From the NCBI RefSeq assembly GCF_000344685.1, contig NW_006920410.1, positions 550,717-614,716 of the forward strand: 64,000 nt of DNA, given 5' to 3'. This document shows positions 36,204-47,565 of the stretch, piece by piece. The notes under the pieces are model-generated. The model was not told where the DNA came from and did not search any database. It saw only the letters and a program-made list of their open reading frames with translations. How positions within the stretch are numbered: the first letter of the stretch is position 1; every line of letters starts with the position of its first letter. This stretch comes from Gloeophyllum trabeum ATCC 11539. Its lineage: Eukaryota; Basidiomycota; Agaricomycetes; Gloeophyllales; Gloeophyllaceae. The position numbers and the translations under genes were made by a program.

Positions 36204-36506
36204 AGAGTAGTGTGGCTGCCTACAGCTTGCAGCAGTGTACCAGAGCAAGCTTGCCTACGGCTACCGTACAGTAGGCGTCGCGTCACCGGACCGTCGTAAG
36301 CGACACGACTGCGCCACAGCAGCCACACACGCGTCTGCCATACCAGCATCGCACGACGCAGGATGTGCGAAGTCGGGCGTAGCATATGAATCCACAATGA
36401 TATTACACCAGATTATACGAGTACAACAACGACATATGCATACGACTAGCAAAGCAAAGAACAACAAGGTCTACACAGGAAGCGAGAATGTCCGAAACGA
36501 AGATTG

Positions 36507-38045
36507 TCATGACTGTACGACGTCCATGGGTTCTGCGACCTCTGAGGGGCTTGCTTCCGGGGAGTACGATGCAATGCTCGTTCGCATCTTCGAGGGCTCC
36601 CTTGGGACGTGCATCTCTGGAACCACAGAAACCGAGCGTGAAGATGTCGCAGTCGATATGGGTCCCGACAAGTCAGGTCTGCCTTTGCTCTTGGGTGTGG
36701 TCTTCCCAGACGCGGATTGCCCTTGCAGAGCGAGAGAAGCTAGCTTTGGCAGGGCTAGAGTGGCAGCCTCAGGGGCAAGATGAGGGGGCGCTTGCTTTTC
36801 CGACGTCGCAGCGGAAAGCTCTGAGTCCTTGTCTCCGACCCATGAGCGGACGAACCACCTGCCGCCCGCGATGCCTCGGATTTCGCGCTGGGCCTGGCGC
36901 CAGTGACGGACCTTCTTGCCGCTCTTATCTAGGGGCAGGGCAGGCGCGAAGCCCGAGGCGATTTTCACTGGGGCCTGCACCGGGAAAGGTTTGTTGGGCA
37001 ACGGATAAAGAGGCAGAGGGACGTTTTCCAGGCCGAACTCGTCCAGGGTTTGATGCGTGAGTCCAGAGACGCTGACGCTCTCCAGCTCGTCATCTTGGTG
37101 GCCTGGAGATGACGGTGCAGTACCAGGGTATACTGAGAGAGTAGCGTAAAGTCCCGTTGGTTAACTTTGTATCCAAATGAGACTTACTTTCACTGAGGGT
37201 TTCACCGTCGTCGATGTGAGGGACGTGCGGTATTGGATTGCTTCTTGCACTTGCCGTCCTTACAACAATAATTTGTGTCAGCAATATAGTGCGACGAGTC
37301 TGAAGGCTTACTTAGTGATACCTCTGCCTCTTCCCCGGGTAGAACCCTTCTTAGGACCGGGCTTCTTCTTGACAGGCGTTGCTATCGAAGGCGTATTGCT
37401 GCCAACGCTGATCGTATCCCATTCGTGCATCTGGGGAAGCACCTGAGGCGGCATTTCGTTTCCTGCTTGTGCGAGATCAGCCGAGGACATTTCTGTTTCC
37501 ACCACTGTCTCACCTAGGTGTCCAACATGCTCCTCTTGCGACTTGGTCCTGCCCTTAGTCCCAAGGGACTTCTCTTTCCTGGGACGCTTGGGTGCTTGCT
37601 TTCGCTTCGCCGGACTGCGAGCAGAGGGCAGCGAACTCTGGGACGCGGACGCCTGCATGGGTCCATCGTCGTCATCATCAATGAGCTGGTCTTCCTCCTC
37701 CTCCTCTTCATCCTCGTCGGTCTCGCCGACGGTCTGTTTTGAAGGGGACGAAGACGCGCCCTTGTTCTCGTTTACCAGCAGTTTCACGCGGAACTTGCTC
37801 GTGCGCACAGGTGGGGGGCTGTCCTCCTCCCGCAGAGTGGAAATTTGGGGAGCGTCCATGTCGACATCCTCCATGTGGTGCGAGTAGCGGAACTGGTCAG
37901 CGAAGAAAGCGCGCGGTTCCTCGTCGTTTCTGCTCGGGTTGGCGGGGTCGTAACTGATCCAGGGTGAAGCACGAAACATAATCCTGATTTGCTTCCTAAT
38001 TAACGCCACCGTGAAGGTGGTGCTCGGCAGCTCAGCGCTAATCAT
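36507..38045 (-). CDS. Acidic AT-hook-like nuclear protein, possibly INO80 Ies4-like
   Basis: Three or more exons. The N-terminal exon (about 37312-38045) encodes a hydrophilic protein with KFRVKLLVNENK, a long acidic run (DEDEEEEEEDQLIDDDDD), a Lys/Arg-rich stretch (AKRKQAPKRPRKEK) and an AT-hook-like KKKPGPKKGSTRGRGRG. A later exon contains the most ordered segment, VRHWRQAQREIRGIAGGRWF, then VRSWVGDKDSEL. Acidic and basic nuclear-type composition with an AT-hook suggests a chromatin protein. The FRVKLLV start and the GGRWF block recall basidiomycete proteins labelled INO80 subunit Ies4, but I cannot confirm this from memory. The start could instead be an internal Met. It lies tail-to-head upstream of DOP1. 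Confidence 0.65.
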
Positions 38046-38361
38046 GCTACTTCGAATTCAGGTGGCTATATATGAGCTCCTGTATGACACTATACAATTA
38101 TCATAGTTTTATACATGTCCATAATGCACTATACAGCGCAAAGATGTAAGATACAGATTGAACGCGATGAGAGGGAAGGGCTCATGCGTAGATCCGCTAC
38201 AGTCCGATATGAATTGGGCAGTCCGTTTCCTTCCCTAGGCAAGTCAACCGTCTACGGCTATCCCATCACTCGCCAATTAATGTCGCGCAAGCGTTACGAG
38301 TGGAGGGGGTATCTAGTTTGGCTGCAAAAATCCCGAGGTGAGCTCGACGTTGTCTTTGAAC
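38046..38361. other. Intergenic region, nothing recognised
   Basis: About 315 bases between two leftward genes. It presumably contains the promoter of the AT-hook-like gene. It is AT-rich around 38060-38150. Confidence 0.45.
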
Positions 38362-38944
38362 TCAAGAACTCACTGTAGGATTAGGGGACGCACCGGACCA
38401 CGGTTGAATGATTCTTGGAGAAGTGCCTTCGTACCCCTCCCATTTACCAAGGTCATCGTGGACGTCCATCATACGCGTCCCGTAGAATATATGCGCAGTG
38501 GGTTTGATCTTCTCCCAATTCATGATCTTGCCATCCTCCCCGCGCTGCAACTGCGCACCCCAGACGCTCCAGTGGCTGGTCTTCGCGTTATGCGAGGCAA
38601 CCGTGCAGCCGCACTGCTTGCATCGATAGCGGGTTTTCCACGGCTTCTCGGGGACGTTGTATGAATCTAATCGCGAAAGGTGGAATCCCGGATGGGTCCA
38701 GGCAAATGCGGATGCGTCGTAGTGGATCGTATGCACAAATGGACATCCTATAGACAAATCAGGACAAGATAGCTGTAAAGATAGGTGGTCATTTACCCGT
38801 CATGCGCTGACATTTCGTGCAGTGACAAAAAGCACTCAGCACAGGGGTCCCATAAACCTCGTACGAGACCCCCCCGCAGAAACAAGACCCTTGAATCACG
38901 TCTTCGTCTTCCTGCGGGTCTACCTGCTCTGGAGAGCTCGACAT
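38362..38944 (-). CDS. GFA/CENP-V-type zinc-binding domain protein
   Basis: About 175 residues in two exons. Exon 1 starts at 38944 (MSSSPEQVDPQEDEDV) and ends ...CQRMT, and an intron of roughly 60 bp leads into GCPFVHTIHYDASAFAW. The Mss4-like zinc fold of the glutathione-dependent formaldehyde-activating (GFA) family is evident: CFCGGVSY, FCHCTKCQRMT and, further on, CKQCGCTVASHNA, giving the expected seven or so cysteines. The family's formaldehyde-glutathione activity is disputed, and many fungal members are uncharacterised, so no reaction is assigned. The protein ends with DDLGKWEGYEGTS followed by a short tail. It is divergent from ATP synthase subunit e, with about 510 bases between starts. 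Confidence 0.85.
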
Positions 38945-39454
38945 CGTGTATGGTCAAGCTTACAGTGCAATTGCAGCGCTTCCGGTTTTGCAGGCCCTTG
39001 CGTCATGTGAAGCGGCAACCGCACCCAAGTCACTCCTGTGCCTGAAGCGCTCGACGCAACATTTATTCTGGTATCGATTGTACGGAGCCTGTAAAAGAAC
39101 ATATGCGTAGTAATACCAGAAAAATGCCGCGTCTATATGAGTACGGCCAGTGAAAGACGGAAATGAGGAAGTCAGAAGTCCTGGCGAAAGTGGACAAACA
39201 TATCTGCTTACGTAAGCGTTTCGCCGACATTGCCCGATCGAGGCAGACCCAATGTCCTCCCCATCATCCACAGGCAACGCCTAACTTTCCACGTAGCGGG
39301 TGAGTTGATACAGCGAACCATCTGAGGCATTTACTAAGTCGCGCGTTGTACTTTGGAATTCCACCAAGTCTAAAGGTCTTAGGTGCACTCGGGGTATTGC
39401 TGGCGACCACCGCACCGTTCAGGAACACGACCGGTCGAAAAAAGTAATACCACC
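38945..39454. other. Intergenic region between divergent genes
   Basis: About 510 bases that must hold the promoters of the GFA-type gene (leftward) and ATP synthase subunit e (rightward). No recognisable coding sequence or defined site. Confidence 0.45.
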
Positions 39455-39927
39455 ATGGTGTCCTCAACAGTCAACGTACGTGCCCAATTATATCGAAGTA
39501 ATGCTCTTTAAACAAACAAGAGTGTGCGGCACAGGTGGTCCGATACAGCGCGCTCGTGTCTGGCGTCTTCTACGGTATCGTGCACCGACGGTCACTCCAG
39601 AAGCAGCACGACGAGGAGAAGCGCCACCATGCTATCCACGAGCGGGAGAAGCTGATTGCGGAGGCGAAGGAGGCGTGGAAGAGAAAACAGGAGGGAGGCA
39701 AGGACGGTGGTAAGTCTTGTACTCCTTGCCCGTCCACCTGTCTCGAGCCAGCGTGCGCCTACGTTGTGTTCATTTCGGCGCCCCCCATCGCTTTTCTGTT
39801 CCATTGACATTGTCGCTGACTCTCGCGTGTTTGCCTCACCTCTGTTCCTGTAGTTGTGACGGATCCCGAAGACCCCCGCTTCGACCTAGAGAAGTTACTG
39901 GAGAAGTGGGAGAAGGACTACTCATAA
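39455..39927 (+). CDS. ATP21: Mitochondrial F1Fo-ATP synthase subunit e
   Basis: Small membrane subunit of the Fo sector, needed for dimerisation of ATP synthase and cristae shape. Three exons read: 39455-39475, 39535-39709 and 39854-39927, giving about 89 residues, a normal length. The N-terminal membrane helix contains the family GxxxG motif (ALVSGVFYGIVHRRS), followed by a charged helix (EREKLIAEAKEAWKRKQ). The C-terminus is DPEDPRFDLEKLLEKWEKDY, typical of fungal subunit e. The first exon codes only seven residues (MVSSTVN), so simple open-frame scanning misses the true start. Confidence 0.92.
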
Positions 39928-40093
39928 TGTCGATATCCGTTCCTCTAATATAGACCATTCTCCGGGATCTCCATGGAGGACTCGTTGCATGCGCAGGAAT
40001 GTGAAGGCCTACATACTGCCTCTGCATTCGTTCGACACTACACATAACCCGGCACTATTATTCTTTGTGACAGACCCGTAGTCCAAAACGTAT

Positions 40094-40581
40094 GCTGCAT
40101 GTACTCCTCCCATACCCACATCCAACGTCGTTTATAGCAGCCATGTAACTTATACGTCTGCGGTCGTTCGGTACTCGAGTCCCTTGGGCTGACTTACCGA
40201 TAAAACCAGTGAATGAAGGACCCTGAGCACCTTGATATGGTCATGGCCATTTGCCACCGATCGATTGCCTGCGTCCTGCCATTCCATCTAATCACCTTCC
40301 ACTCCTCTGAGCCGCTACTGCCCTAATTCTCATGCCTCCCTGGAACGCGACCAAAGCCAAGGTTCGTCGCCGCCGCCTCCCGTCCCGGCGTCCATAACCC
40401 CCGCCCAGGTCCAGCTGCGGTACACCTCCCTCCCCTCCCCCCTCCTGTCCCGAAACGCTAAACCCCCCCCCCTCCCAACGGCCTACTCCGTCGCACGCGC
40501 TTGCGCACGCTGCAGGAGAAGAAAGAGGCACAGGCGAAGGCGACACGAAGGGACATCGCGACGCTGCTCGAGCGCGGCAGC
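40094..40581 (+). other. Left copy of gap-flanking duplicate, truncated IST1 5-prime end
   Basis: This stretch repeats 41154 onward with a constant offset of 1060 bases, including the IST1 upstream region and a copy of its ATG at 40332. The match is essentially base for base until a run of ten C, after which about 25 bases differ and the splice junction and first exon-3 codons are scrambled; matching then resumes and stops at the N run with one base missing. It looks like a low-quality contig end overlapping the next contig, not a second gene. Confidence 0.8.
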
Positions 40582-41153
40582 NNNNNNNNNNNNNNNNNNN
40601 NNNNNNNNNNNNNNNNNNNNNNNNNNNNNNNNNNNNNNNNNNNNNNNNNNNNNNNNNNNNNNNNNNNNNNNNNNNNNNNNNNNNNNNNNNNNNNNNNNNN
40701 NNNNNNNNNNNNNNNNNNNNNNNNNNNNNNNNNNNNNNNNNNNNNNNNNNNNNNNNNNNNNNNNNNNNNNNNNNNNNNNNNNNNNNNNNNNNNNNNNNNN
40801 NNNNNNNNNNNNNNNNNNNNNNNNNNNNNNNNNNNNNNNNNNNNNNNNNNNNNNNNNNNNNNNNNNNNNNNNNNNNNNNNNNNNNNNNNNNNNNNNNNNN
40901 NNNNNNNNNNNNNNNNNNNNNNNNNNNNNNNNNNNNNNNNNNNNNNNNNNNNNNNNNNNNNNNNNNNNNNNNNNNNNNNNNNNNNNNNNNNNNNNNNNNN
41001 NNNNNNNNNNNNNNNNNNNNNNNNNNNNNNNNNNNNNNNNNNNNNNNNNNNNNNNNNNNNNNNNNNNNNNNNNNNNNNNNNNNNNNNNNNNNNNNNNNNN
41101 NNNNNNNNNNNNNNNNNNNNNNNNNNNNNNNNNNNNNNNNNNNNNNNNNNNNN
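40582..41153. other. Assembly gap (572 N)
   Basis: A continuous run of N. Both flanks carry the same 480-odd bases, so the true distance is probably negative (an unmerged overlap). Open frames drawn across it are meaningless. Confidence 0.95.
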
Positions 41154-41391
41154 GCTGCATGTACTCCTCCCATACCCACATCCAACGTCGTTTATAGCAG
41201 CCATGTAACTTATACGTCTGCGGTCGTTCGGTACTCGAGTCCCTTGGGCTGACTTACCGATAAAACCAGTGAATGAAGGACCCTGAGCACCTTGATATGG
41301 TCATGGCCATTTGCCACCGATCGATTGCCTGCGTCCTGCCATTCCATCTAATCACCTTCCACTCCTCTGAGCCGCTACTGCCCTAATTCTC

Positions 41392-42617
41392 ATGCCTCCC
41401 TGGAACGCGACCAAAGCCAAGGTTCGTCGCCGCCGCCTCCCGTCCCGGCGTCCATAACCCCCGCCCAGGTCCAGCTGCGGTACACCTCCCTCCCCTCCCC
41501 CCTCCTGTCCCGAAACGCTAAACCCCCCCCCCTCCCCAAGGCTATCCGTGCAGCGCTTGCGCACGCTGCAGGAGAAGAAAGAGGCACAGGCGAAGGCGAC
41601 ACGAAGGGACATCGCGACGCTGCTCGAGCGCGGCAAGCTCGAGACGGCGCGCATCAAGGTCGAGAATAGTATGTCGCCCTGCATGGTGTGGATCATGCCT
41701 GCCTCGCTCGTGGATGCAACTGACTTGCACTTGTTCTTGTCTCGCGTGTGTTTTCTTTTGATAGTTATAAATGAGGATATATACCTCGAGCTGCTGGAGT
41801 TGCTGGAGCTGTACTCGGAGCTGCTGATCGCGCGGTTCGGGCTGCTCGAGCAGAAGTGCGTCGTGCTACCTTCGTCTGTTATCGCCAGTGCTGACTGGTC
41901 AATCACTCATCTCGCATCTCAGCACACCCGAGCCGGACCCAGGCGTGAGCGAAGCCGTGTGCAGCATCATCTACGCGGCGCCCCGGACAGAACTGAAAGG
42001 TCTGTTCCTACCTCCACCGTCTCGTCACATGTGCCATGTCTGTATGTACTAACGCCTATACGGCGCTCGCCTGTAGAATTGCACGTACTCCGCGACCTGC
42101 TGATGCACAAGTACGGCCGCGAGTTCTCGCTCGGGGTGATGGAGAACCGCGACAACTGCGTCAGCGACCGGGTACGCCGTGCCATCCCATCCGCCGATTT
42201 GCTCCTTCTGATAGCCCCCTGCCGTGCGCGCAGGTCCTGCGCAAGATCAACGTGGGCATGCCCCCGCCGGAGCTCGTCGACGCGTATCTCACGGAGATAG
42301 CCAAAGGATACGGGCTGAAGTACTCCCCGCGGAATGATGGCGGCGAGGGAGGTGTCCGGGTACGCGCGCTCCCTGCATCTGATTCATCCACCCGCCGTGA
42401 TTTCCATTCCTAACTGTACGCCAATTTGTTGTAGGAATCGGAGAGCGACGAGGTCGTGGAGGGCGAGGGCGAGGGCGTGAAGACGCCGCCGAAGCTGCCC
42501 GAGCTTCCGCTGGAGGAGAAGGACAGCAAACCCGCGCCGGCGGCGGAGAAGCAGAAGCCGCCAGAGGACGACTTTGAGATGCTGAAGAAACGGTTCGAGG
42601 CGTTGAAGAAGCGCTGA
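41392..42617 (+). CDS. IST1: IST1 family ESCRT-III-associated protein
   Basis: IST1 regulates the Vps4 ATPase on ESCRT-III in multivesicular body sorting. Joined exons give MPPWNATKAK, VQLRLSVQRLRTLQEKK, ATRRDIATLLERGKLETARI, IINEDIYLELLELLELYSEL, LIARFGLLEQ, IYAAPRTELKELHVLRDLL, KYGREFSLGVMENRDNCVSD, VLRKINVGMPPPELVDAYL, then a charged tail with a Pro/Glu-rich linker and DDFEMLKKRFEALKKR. That last helix resembles a MIT-interacting motif. Exon 1 is 41392-41421. Exon 2 (41469-41479) is an 11-base microexon, and exon 3 begins at 41541 after an intron containing ten consecutive C. The gene is intact here; the copy to the left of the N run is truncated. Confidence 0.9.
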
Positions 42618-44152
42618 GTGTCAGTGTTGTTTGGTTGTACGTACTTACATGTGTGTTCGGGCCAGTGTAGGATTTGTTCTCTTTGACGACGACAATGTAA
42701 TATTGGGATATATCGTTCCGCCTGTGCGAATTCGGGGATGTGAGGCCAGTGCTCGGTCCGCGAAGAGTGAATTTGTACGTCGCTACTGTAGCGCCCCTGC
42801 AACCAGCGTAGCCTGGGTGCCCAATCCACTCGTTGTACGGTCGGTGTGGCAGTCCAGAGTTACGTCCCATCAGTCGTGCGCATTTCGCGATTGCTGTCGC
42901 ATAACACGTCCCGATCTCGGGTGGAGGCTCGTATATCCGCCGGAAACCGTATGTCAGGATGGCCTTGCTGATTACCTTCGGAATAGCTGTACTCCATTTA
43001 TAGACGATTGAACCTACGCATCGGGTGCCCACGAGGCACCGGGCGCTGCCTTCATCGTCGATTTTATCAGCCGGTGAGTCTTTGTCCTAAGGTTCGTCAC
43101 TTTGCGCCTGCTGGCTAGGACTCGGACGTCGGAAATGAGACCCACGGAGAAATTTTGTGGATGTAGGTCCACGCTTGGTATACCCCATACCATATCTGAC
43201 AGCAGGAAGAGTGGTGCGGGAAGTGCCAGCGGGTGGGGTTATCAGATGATTTTGGGACTTCCTTCGGGGCCATAAGTGCAGGCGCGGAACGGAGGGCATC
43301 CCGGGCCCGGGGAGGCTCGCGCAGGAGAAGTGAATGCGTGTCACGGGGTCGCTCGTCGCCTGACTACCGCTGGGAGCACGCTTCGAGTCTCGCTGGTGTG
43401 GCATGAGGTCGGATACATATATTGGTCCCACAGGTAATTTCGTGTGATGGAAAGCCAATCGGACTAGAAGAATAGAAGGGGCGATTTACACAGCCCAGAA
43501 GGTATCAACGACAGATCGTTTCAGGCGGTTGGATCCCTGCAGATGGACTAAGCTACGCAGACGGCTCGGGTTGCGTAATTACATGGCATCACGTTCTGGT
43601 TCTCATGCAACGTTCCAAGTTTCAGAACGGCGAGCGTGTACGGCGGCCCGGGGGTTTGGCCGTCCGGGGAAGAGGAACAGCATGGATAATGAGGCGAGGA
43701 AACGAACGCCGCCGGTCGGACATGGACACATAAACACAAAAGCTAATGGGAAGTCGGCGGCGGTAGGATCAGGAAACCGAGACGGGGGGCCGGGCCCGCA
43801 CTACGCCCAACTTCAAGTTGAAGCCACTTCCGAGCGCGATCCCCAGCGGAAGGACGTATGAAAGAACACGTCGACGCAGCACGACCGCCACCCCCGCCTG
43901 AAGCGGAAGCTCGACAGCCAAAACGGCCACAAATCGAATATCTCGCGCCCAGATTCCGGCGCGATGGCCAGATCTGCGGCGGATCTCGCCCGTCCCGTTT
44001 TGGACGCGTGTTGGCTTCCTTCCTACGATTGCAGCGGACCGACGCGTTCCCCCATCCACTGGCAACCTCCGCCGACCTCCGTCATACCCATTCGAAGCTG
44101 CCCAGCGCGTTTATATGCGCGTGCTCCCGCGCCTTTTAGCGTCCCCGCTGCC
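42618..44152. other. Intergenic region, nothing recognised
   Basis: About 1.5 kb between IST1 and the methyltransferase. Frames up to 120 codons on both strands lack recognisable features and splice support. The right end (from about 43,860) is GC-rich and probably promoter or 5-prime leader. Confidence 0.5.
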
Positions 44153-45676
44153 ATGGCTGCCCTGACCGCGACCGCCTCCGCCTCTCGCATGCACCCCGAC
44201 TTCGAGACCGACGATGAGAGCGACTCCTACTCCAGCGTCGGCGTCGGCTCCTACGCCCCCAGCGCTGGCACCTCCGCCACGTCCTACGACATGGACGTCT
44301 CCGTCCGCTCTGCGTCGCCCGCCCCGTCCGTGTGGTCTATCACGAGCTCCATGAGAGAGCGCATCTTCCGCCACGAGTACGGACGAGGCCTGAACAACTA
44401 CTCGGATGTGTATCGTCTGCCCGCGGACGACGAGGAGCTGGAACGCCTTGGTAAGAGCCAATTCGATCGAACTCTACTCTTGGGCTCATTACTTGGCAGA
44501 CAAGCAGCACCAGATGTTCATCGAGGTGATGGGCGGCAAGTACCCGCCTCCTATGGACGAAGTGCTGACGGAGGACGGGTCGGGGGAGACAAAGGCTTGT
44601 CTCGATCTTGGTTGCGGGTCCGGGTGCTGGTGAGTGAGACCGAGTGTGGCATTGGCGCGCCGCGATGGATCAATAACGTCTTGGCAGGATACGCGACGTT
44701 GCGCTGGACTATCCCCATTGCAGCGCCGTTGCCGTGGATCTCGTCCCCATGCAAGCTGCGTGAGTGTCTATTGCCGACTCTCCCGGGCTGCGTCCGTCCT
44801 GACAAATTTCTCCGTAGCATGATGCCACCCAATCTCAGGTAACTCTCAGCGGACTATGTCAGACTCTTCTTGCTGACTTTCTGTGTGAAGGAGCGAAGTC
44901 GACGACATCAACCTCGGTCTCGAGCACTTCTACGGCCAGTTCGACGTCGTCCACGCTCGCCTCGTCTCGTCCGGCGTGAGTCTCATTTTAGCGTTTCATT
45001 AGAAGATCTCCAGCCGGATCGTGCCGGATCTGCGAGATCTCACCTTAGCGATCGACTTACCATATCCGTCCCGATCTAGATCCGTGACTACGCAGGTCTG
45101 CTCGACCACACGACCCGCGTCCTGCGCCCCGGCGGCCTGCTCGACCTCTTCGAGTTCGACTTCCGCATCTACGACGAGCACCGCAAGCCCTACGTCTGCA
45201 ACGCGAACGTCATGCAGCCGCCATGGGCGCCGCTCTTCATGACGATGGTCAACCAGGCCGTGCGTCGTCGTGGCGGACACGTCGACGCCGCGAACCTGCT
45301 CGAGCGCTGGGTGCGCGAGCACCGCTGCATGACGGACGTCGTCTACCGCGAGTACTGGATCCCGACGAGCCCGTGGGCGCGCGGGGACGACGAGGACGCG
45401 ATTCGGCAGCGCGCGTTTGGGGAGGTTATGCGCGACGATATCAAGGTGCGTTGCCTTAGTTCTGTGGAGCTATATTAAGGGGCGCTGAGAAGGTGTTTCG
45501 GATGTTCCACTCGACAGGCGTTCATCAAGTCCGCAAGGCCTTTGCTGTTGGGCAGCGGGTTCCCTGAGTATCTGGTCGACCAGGTCAACGCAAGGGCCGA
45601 GCGGGAGCTGGACGAGGCCCGGGTGCCGGGGTATATCCTCTGCCAAACCGTGTACGCCCGGAAGGAGCGGGTGTGA
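44153..45676 (+). CDS. Class I SAM-dependent methyltransferase
   Basis: About 350 residues in roughly six exons. A Ser-rich leader (DESDSYSSVGVGSYAP) is followed by REHEYGRGLNNYSDVYRLP-like sequence typical of fungal LaeA/UMTA-like methyltransferases, and by DKQHQMFIEVMGGKYP. Motif I is ACLDLGCGSGCWIRDVALD, then VAVDLVPM and FYGQFDVVHARLVSSG, then the post-motif block TRVLRPGGLLDLFEFDFRIY. The C-terminal half has WAPLFMTMVNQAVRRRGG, and the protein ends GYILCQTVYARKERV. The GC-rich coding sequence matches its right-hand neighbours. The methyl acceptor is unknown. LaeA-like regulators of secondary metabolism are a possibility, but no biosynthetic cluster is present nearby. Confidence 0.88.
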
Positions 45677-46176
45677 TTGTCTTTGTTTCTCTCACCTATC
45701 ATTATTATTCGCACATCACTAATCCACACAAGCACTCACGTACGCATTCATCTTACTGTACCTTATTCGTAATATCTTGTATTGACTCGCTGTCGTGTAT
45801 CGTTGTCACTTGCTTGCTCACCGCTAACGTACAATCCCCTCTCGCTGAGAGTTAATAGAAAGCTTTTATACAGGAACAGTACGGTGCGATTAATGAGAGA
45901 CAACCATACGAGGGATTACAAGCATGAACAAAGGTGACGGGTTGCCCAACTCCAGTGAAGGAATGGGACTCTGAATCAGACGGCCCGAGTGACGAACATC
46001 GCTGAGGAATGGAATGGGTGGTACTTCCGCATCTCGCCTCCACCGTCCATCGAGCACCTGCTCATCCGTCACCGCGAATCCAACCGAAAGCATAAAATCC
46101 ACGAAAGAACGCTCTGAAACTCTTCTCTTCTCTATACACTCTCTGCCACCTGATAACGAGTGATGGATGGATTCGC
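45677..46176. other. Convergent intergenic region, nothing recognised
   Basis: About 500 bases between the converging methyltransferase and R3HCC1L-like genes. AT-richer than the flanking coding DNA, as expected of 3-prime untranslated sequence. Confidence 0.45.
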
Positions 46177-46966
46177 TTACTCCGCAACGACCAAGCCGGC
46201 CATGGCGCGCTGCACATCCTTCAGCGTCGAGTCCCCGGCGGTGCCGTTGCCGTTGAGCACGCGCGGGCCGAGGCCGGGGTGCCGGACGCCCATCGCCGCG
46301 CCCAGCATGCGCTTCGCGGGGTCGCCGATGCGCGGGGCGCCGCCCAATGCGTCGGCATGCGCGCCCGCCTCGAGGATGGCGGGGTCCGCCGCGGCCATGT
46401 GCTCGCCGAGCAGCGCGCTGAGCGTCGGGTGCGTCGGGAGGCTCGGCAGCGTCGGCGAGGGCTCGCGGTCGTTGTTGCCGCTGTTGTTGGCGCGGTGCTT
46501 GGGGAGCGAGACGGACGCGGAGGACGCGCGCGCGCCGTGCCCGCGCTGGCTGTTGTGCCGCGCGTTGACGTTCTGGATGATGCTCTGCGCGTCGGGGCCG
46601 TCGTACGGCTTGATCGTGACGGGGCTGTCCGAGTTGGGCGGGGCGAGCGAGGCGGGCGGGTGCGCGAGCGTCTGCAGGTACGCGCGCTTGGCTGTGCGAT
46701 GGTCAGAGATCGGGTGTGCAATGTGCGGAGGGGGCGTGAAGAGAGGGTGACGCCGGGACCTGCCACCGTCACTCACCTACGCCAGGGTCGGCAAAGACGA
46801 GGAGCAGGCTCGTGTCGTCCAGCCACTTGATCTTGAAGCCCCCGCCGACGTTCTCCCACTCCGAGAAGGCCGCCTGGATGTCCTTCGTCTTGAGCTCCTT
46901 GGGGAAGCCGGAGAGGGAGAGGATGCGCGTGACAGACGCAGAGAGGGCCGTGAGCGACGCCGCCAT
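46177..46966 (-). CDS. RRM-like protein related to the R3HCC1L C-terminal region
   Basis: Two exons with an intron of about 90 bp near 46700-46785, giving roughly 230 residues. The N-terminal domain reads RILSLSGFPKELKTKDIQAA, then FSEWENVGGGFKIKWLDDTS and LLLVFADPGVAKRAYLQTL. Its strand-helix pattern and the IKW-DDT-LVF signature are those of the RRM-like domain at the C-terminus of animal R3HCC1 and R3HCC1L. The R3H domain itself is absent. The remaining 150 residues are low-complexity with Asn/Ser/Pro patches. RNA binding is inferred from the fold; the cellular role is unknown. It diverges from the SIKE-like gene, with about 600 bases between starts. Confidence 0.75.
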
Positions 46967-47565
46967 TATTTCTCTTCTTTGTGCAGTATTAAGCAGGGAG
47001 ATTCAACGCAAACCGGGTGCGCAAGGATTGAATCGAATGGGGGTTAGGCAGGGCAATAATTACGGCGAGGGTGGTACAGCGGGGCGCAGAAGAGAAGAGC
47101 AGGCAGAGGAAGAGAAAGCGAGCGGGATTTTACTGATGGTACAGCGGACGGCGCAGGGAGTTGAGTGCCACGACTTGCAAGGGAGTAGGAGATGGACGTT
47201 AGCGAGTCGATAGGGATAGGAAATACTACCCTGCTTTGCGACTGTAAATCACGACGAGCTCCCCCGGCCGGGGCCGGCCGGAGTCCCGCCGACCGCGCAG
47301 CCTCTGTCGAACTCGCCGGTCCTGCAGTGGCTTTTACTCCATGGAAAGGTAATACTCTGGCCGGTAGAGGGCATGAGTCCAGTGGCTTGAGGTGTTGGTA
47401 TTTTACAGACTTTATGTCACTTGTAATGCGAATAATGGCCCGAAGCCACCGACCGGATCGGCCGCCGCCGGGCCCGCGTCTTTCGTGTCAGTGCAATGGG
47501 CAGGCGCAGATCGCACTGGGCGCGAATGTAGCACTACGCTCATCCTTCAGCGCTCCTGTACAAGC
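46967..47565. other. Divergent intergenic region, nothing recognised
   Basis: About 600 bases between starts of the R3HCC1L-like and SIKE-like genes. Expected to hold both promoters; no defined element is recognisable. Confidence 0.45.

Noticed and set aside
40292..41208. Long open frames of 230-297 codons spanning the N run on both strands
   Set aside because: They are open only because N translates to X; no sequence supports them.
40332..41421. Tandem duplicate IST1 genes
   Set aside because: The left copy is identical upstream, becomes corrupted after a homopolymer and ends at the N run. An unmerged contig overlap explains this better than a second gene.
44153..45676. Secondary-metabolite cluster around the LaeA-like methyltransferase
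   Set aside because: Neighbouring genes are IST1, an RRM-like protein and a SIKE-like protein; no synthase, oxidase or transporter is present.
46221..46830. 183-codon frames on both strands overlapping the R3HCC1L-like gene
   Set aside because: Arg/Pro/Ala-biased translations of GC-rich coding DNA in other frames; the RRM-like frame explains the region.
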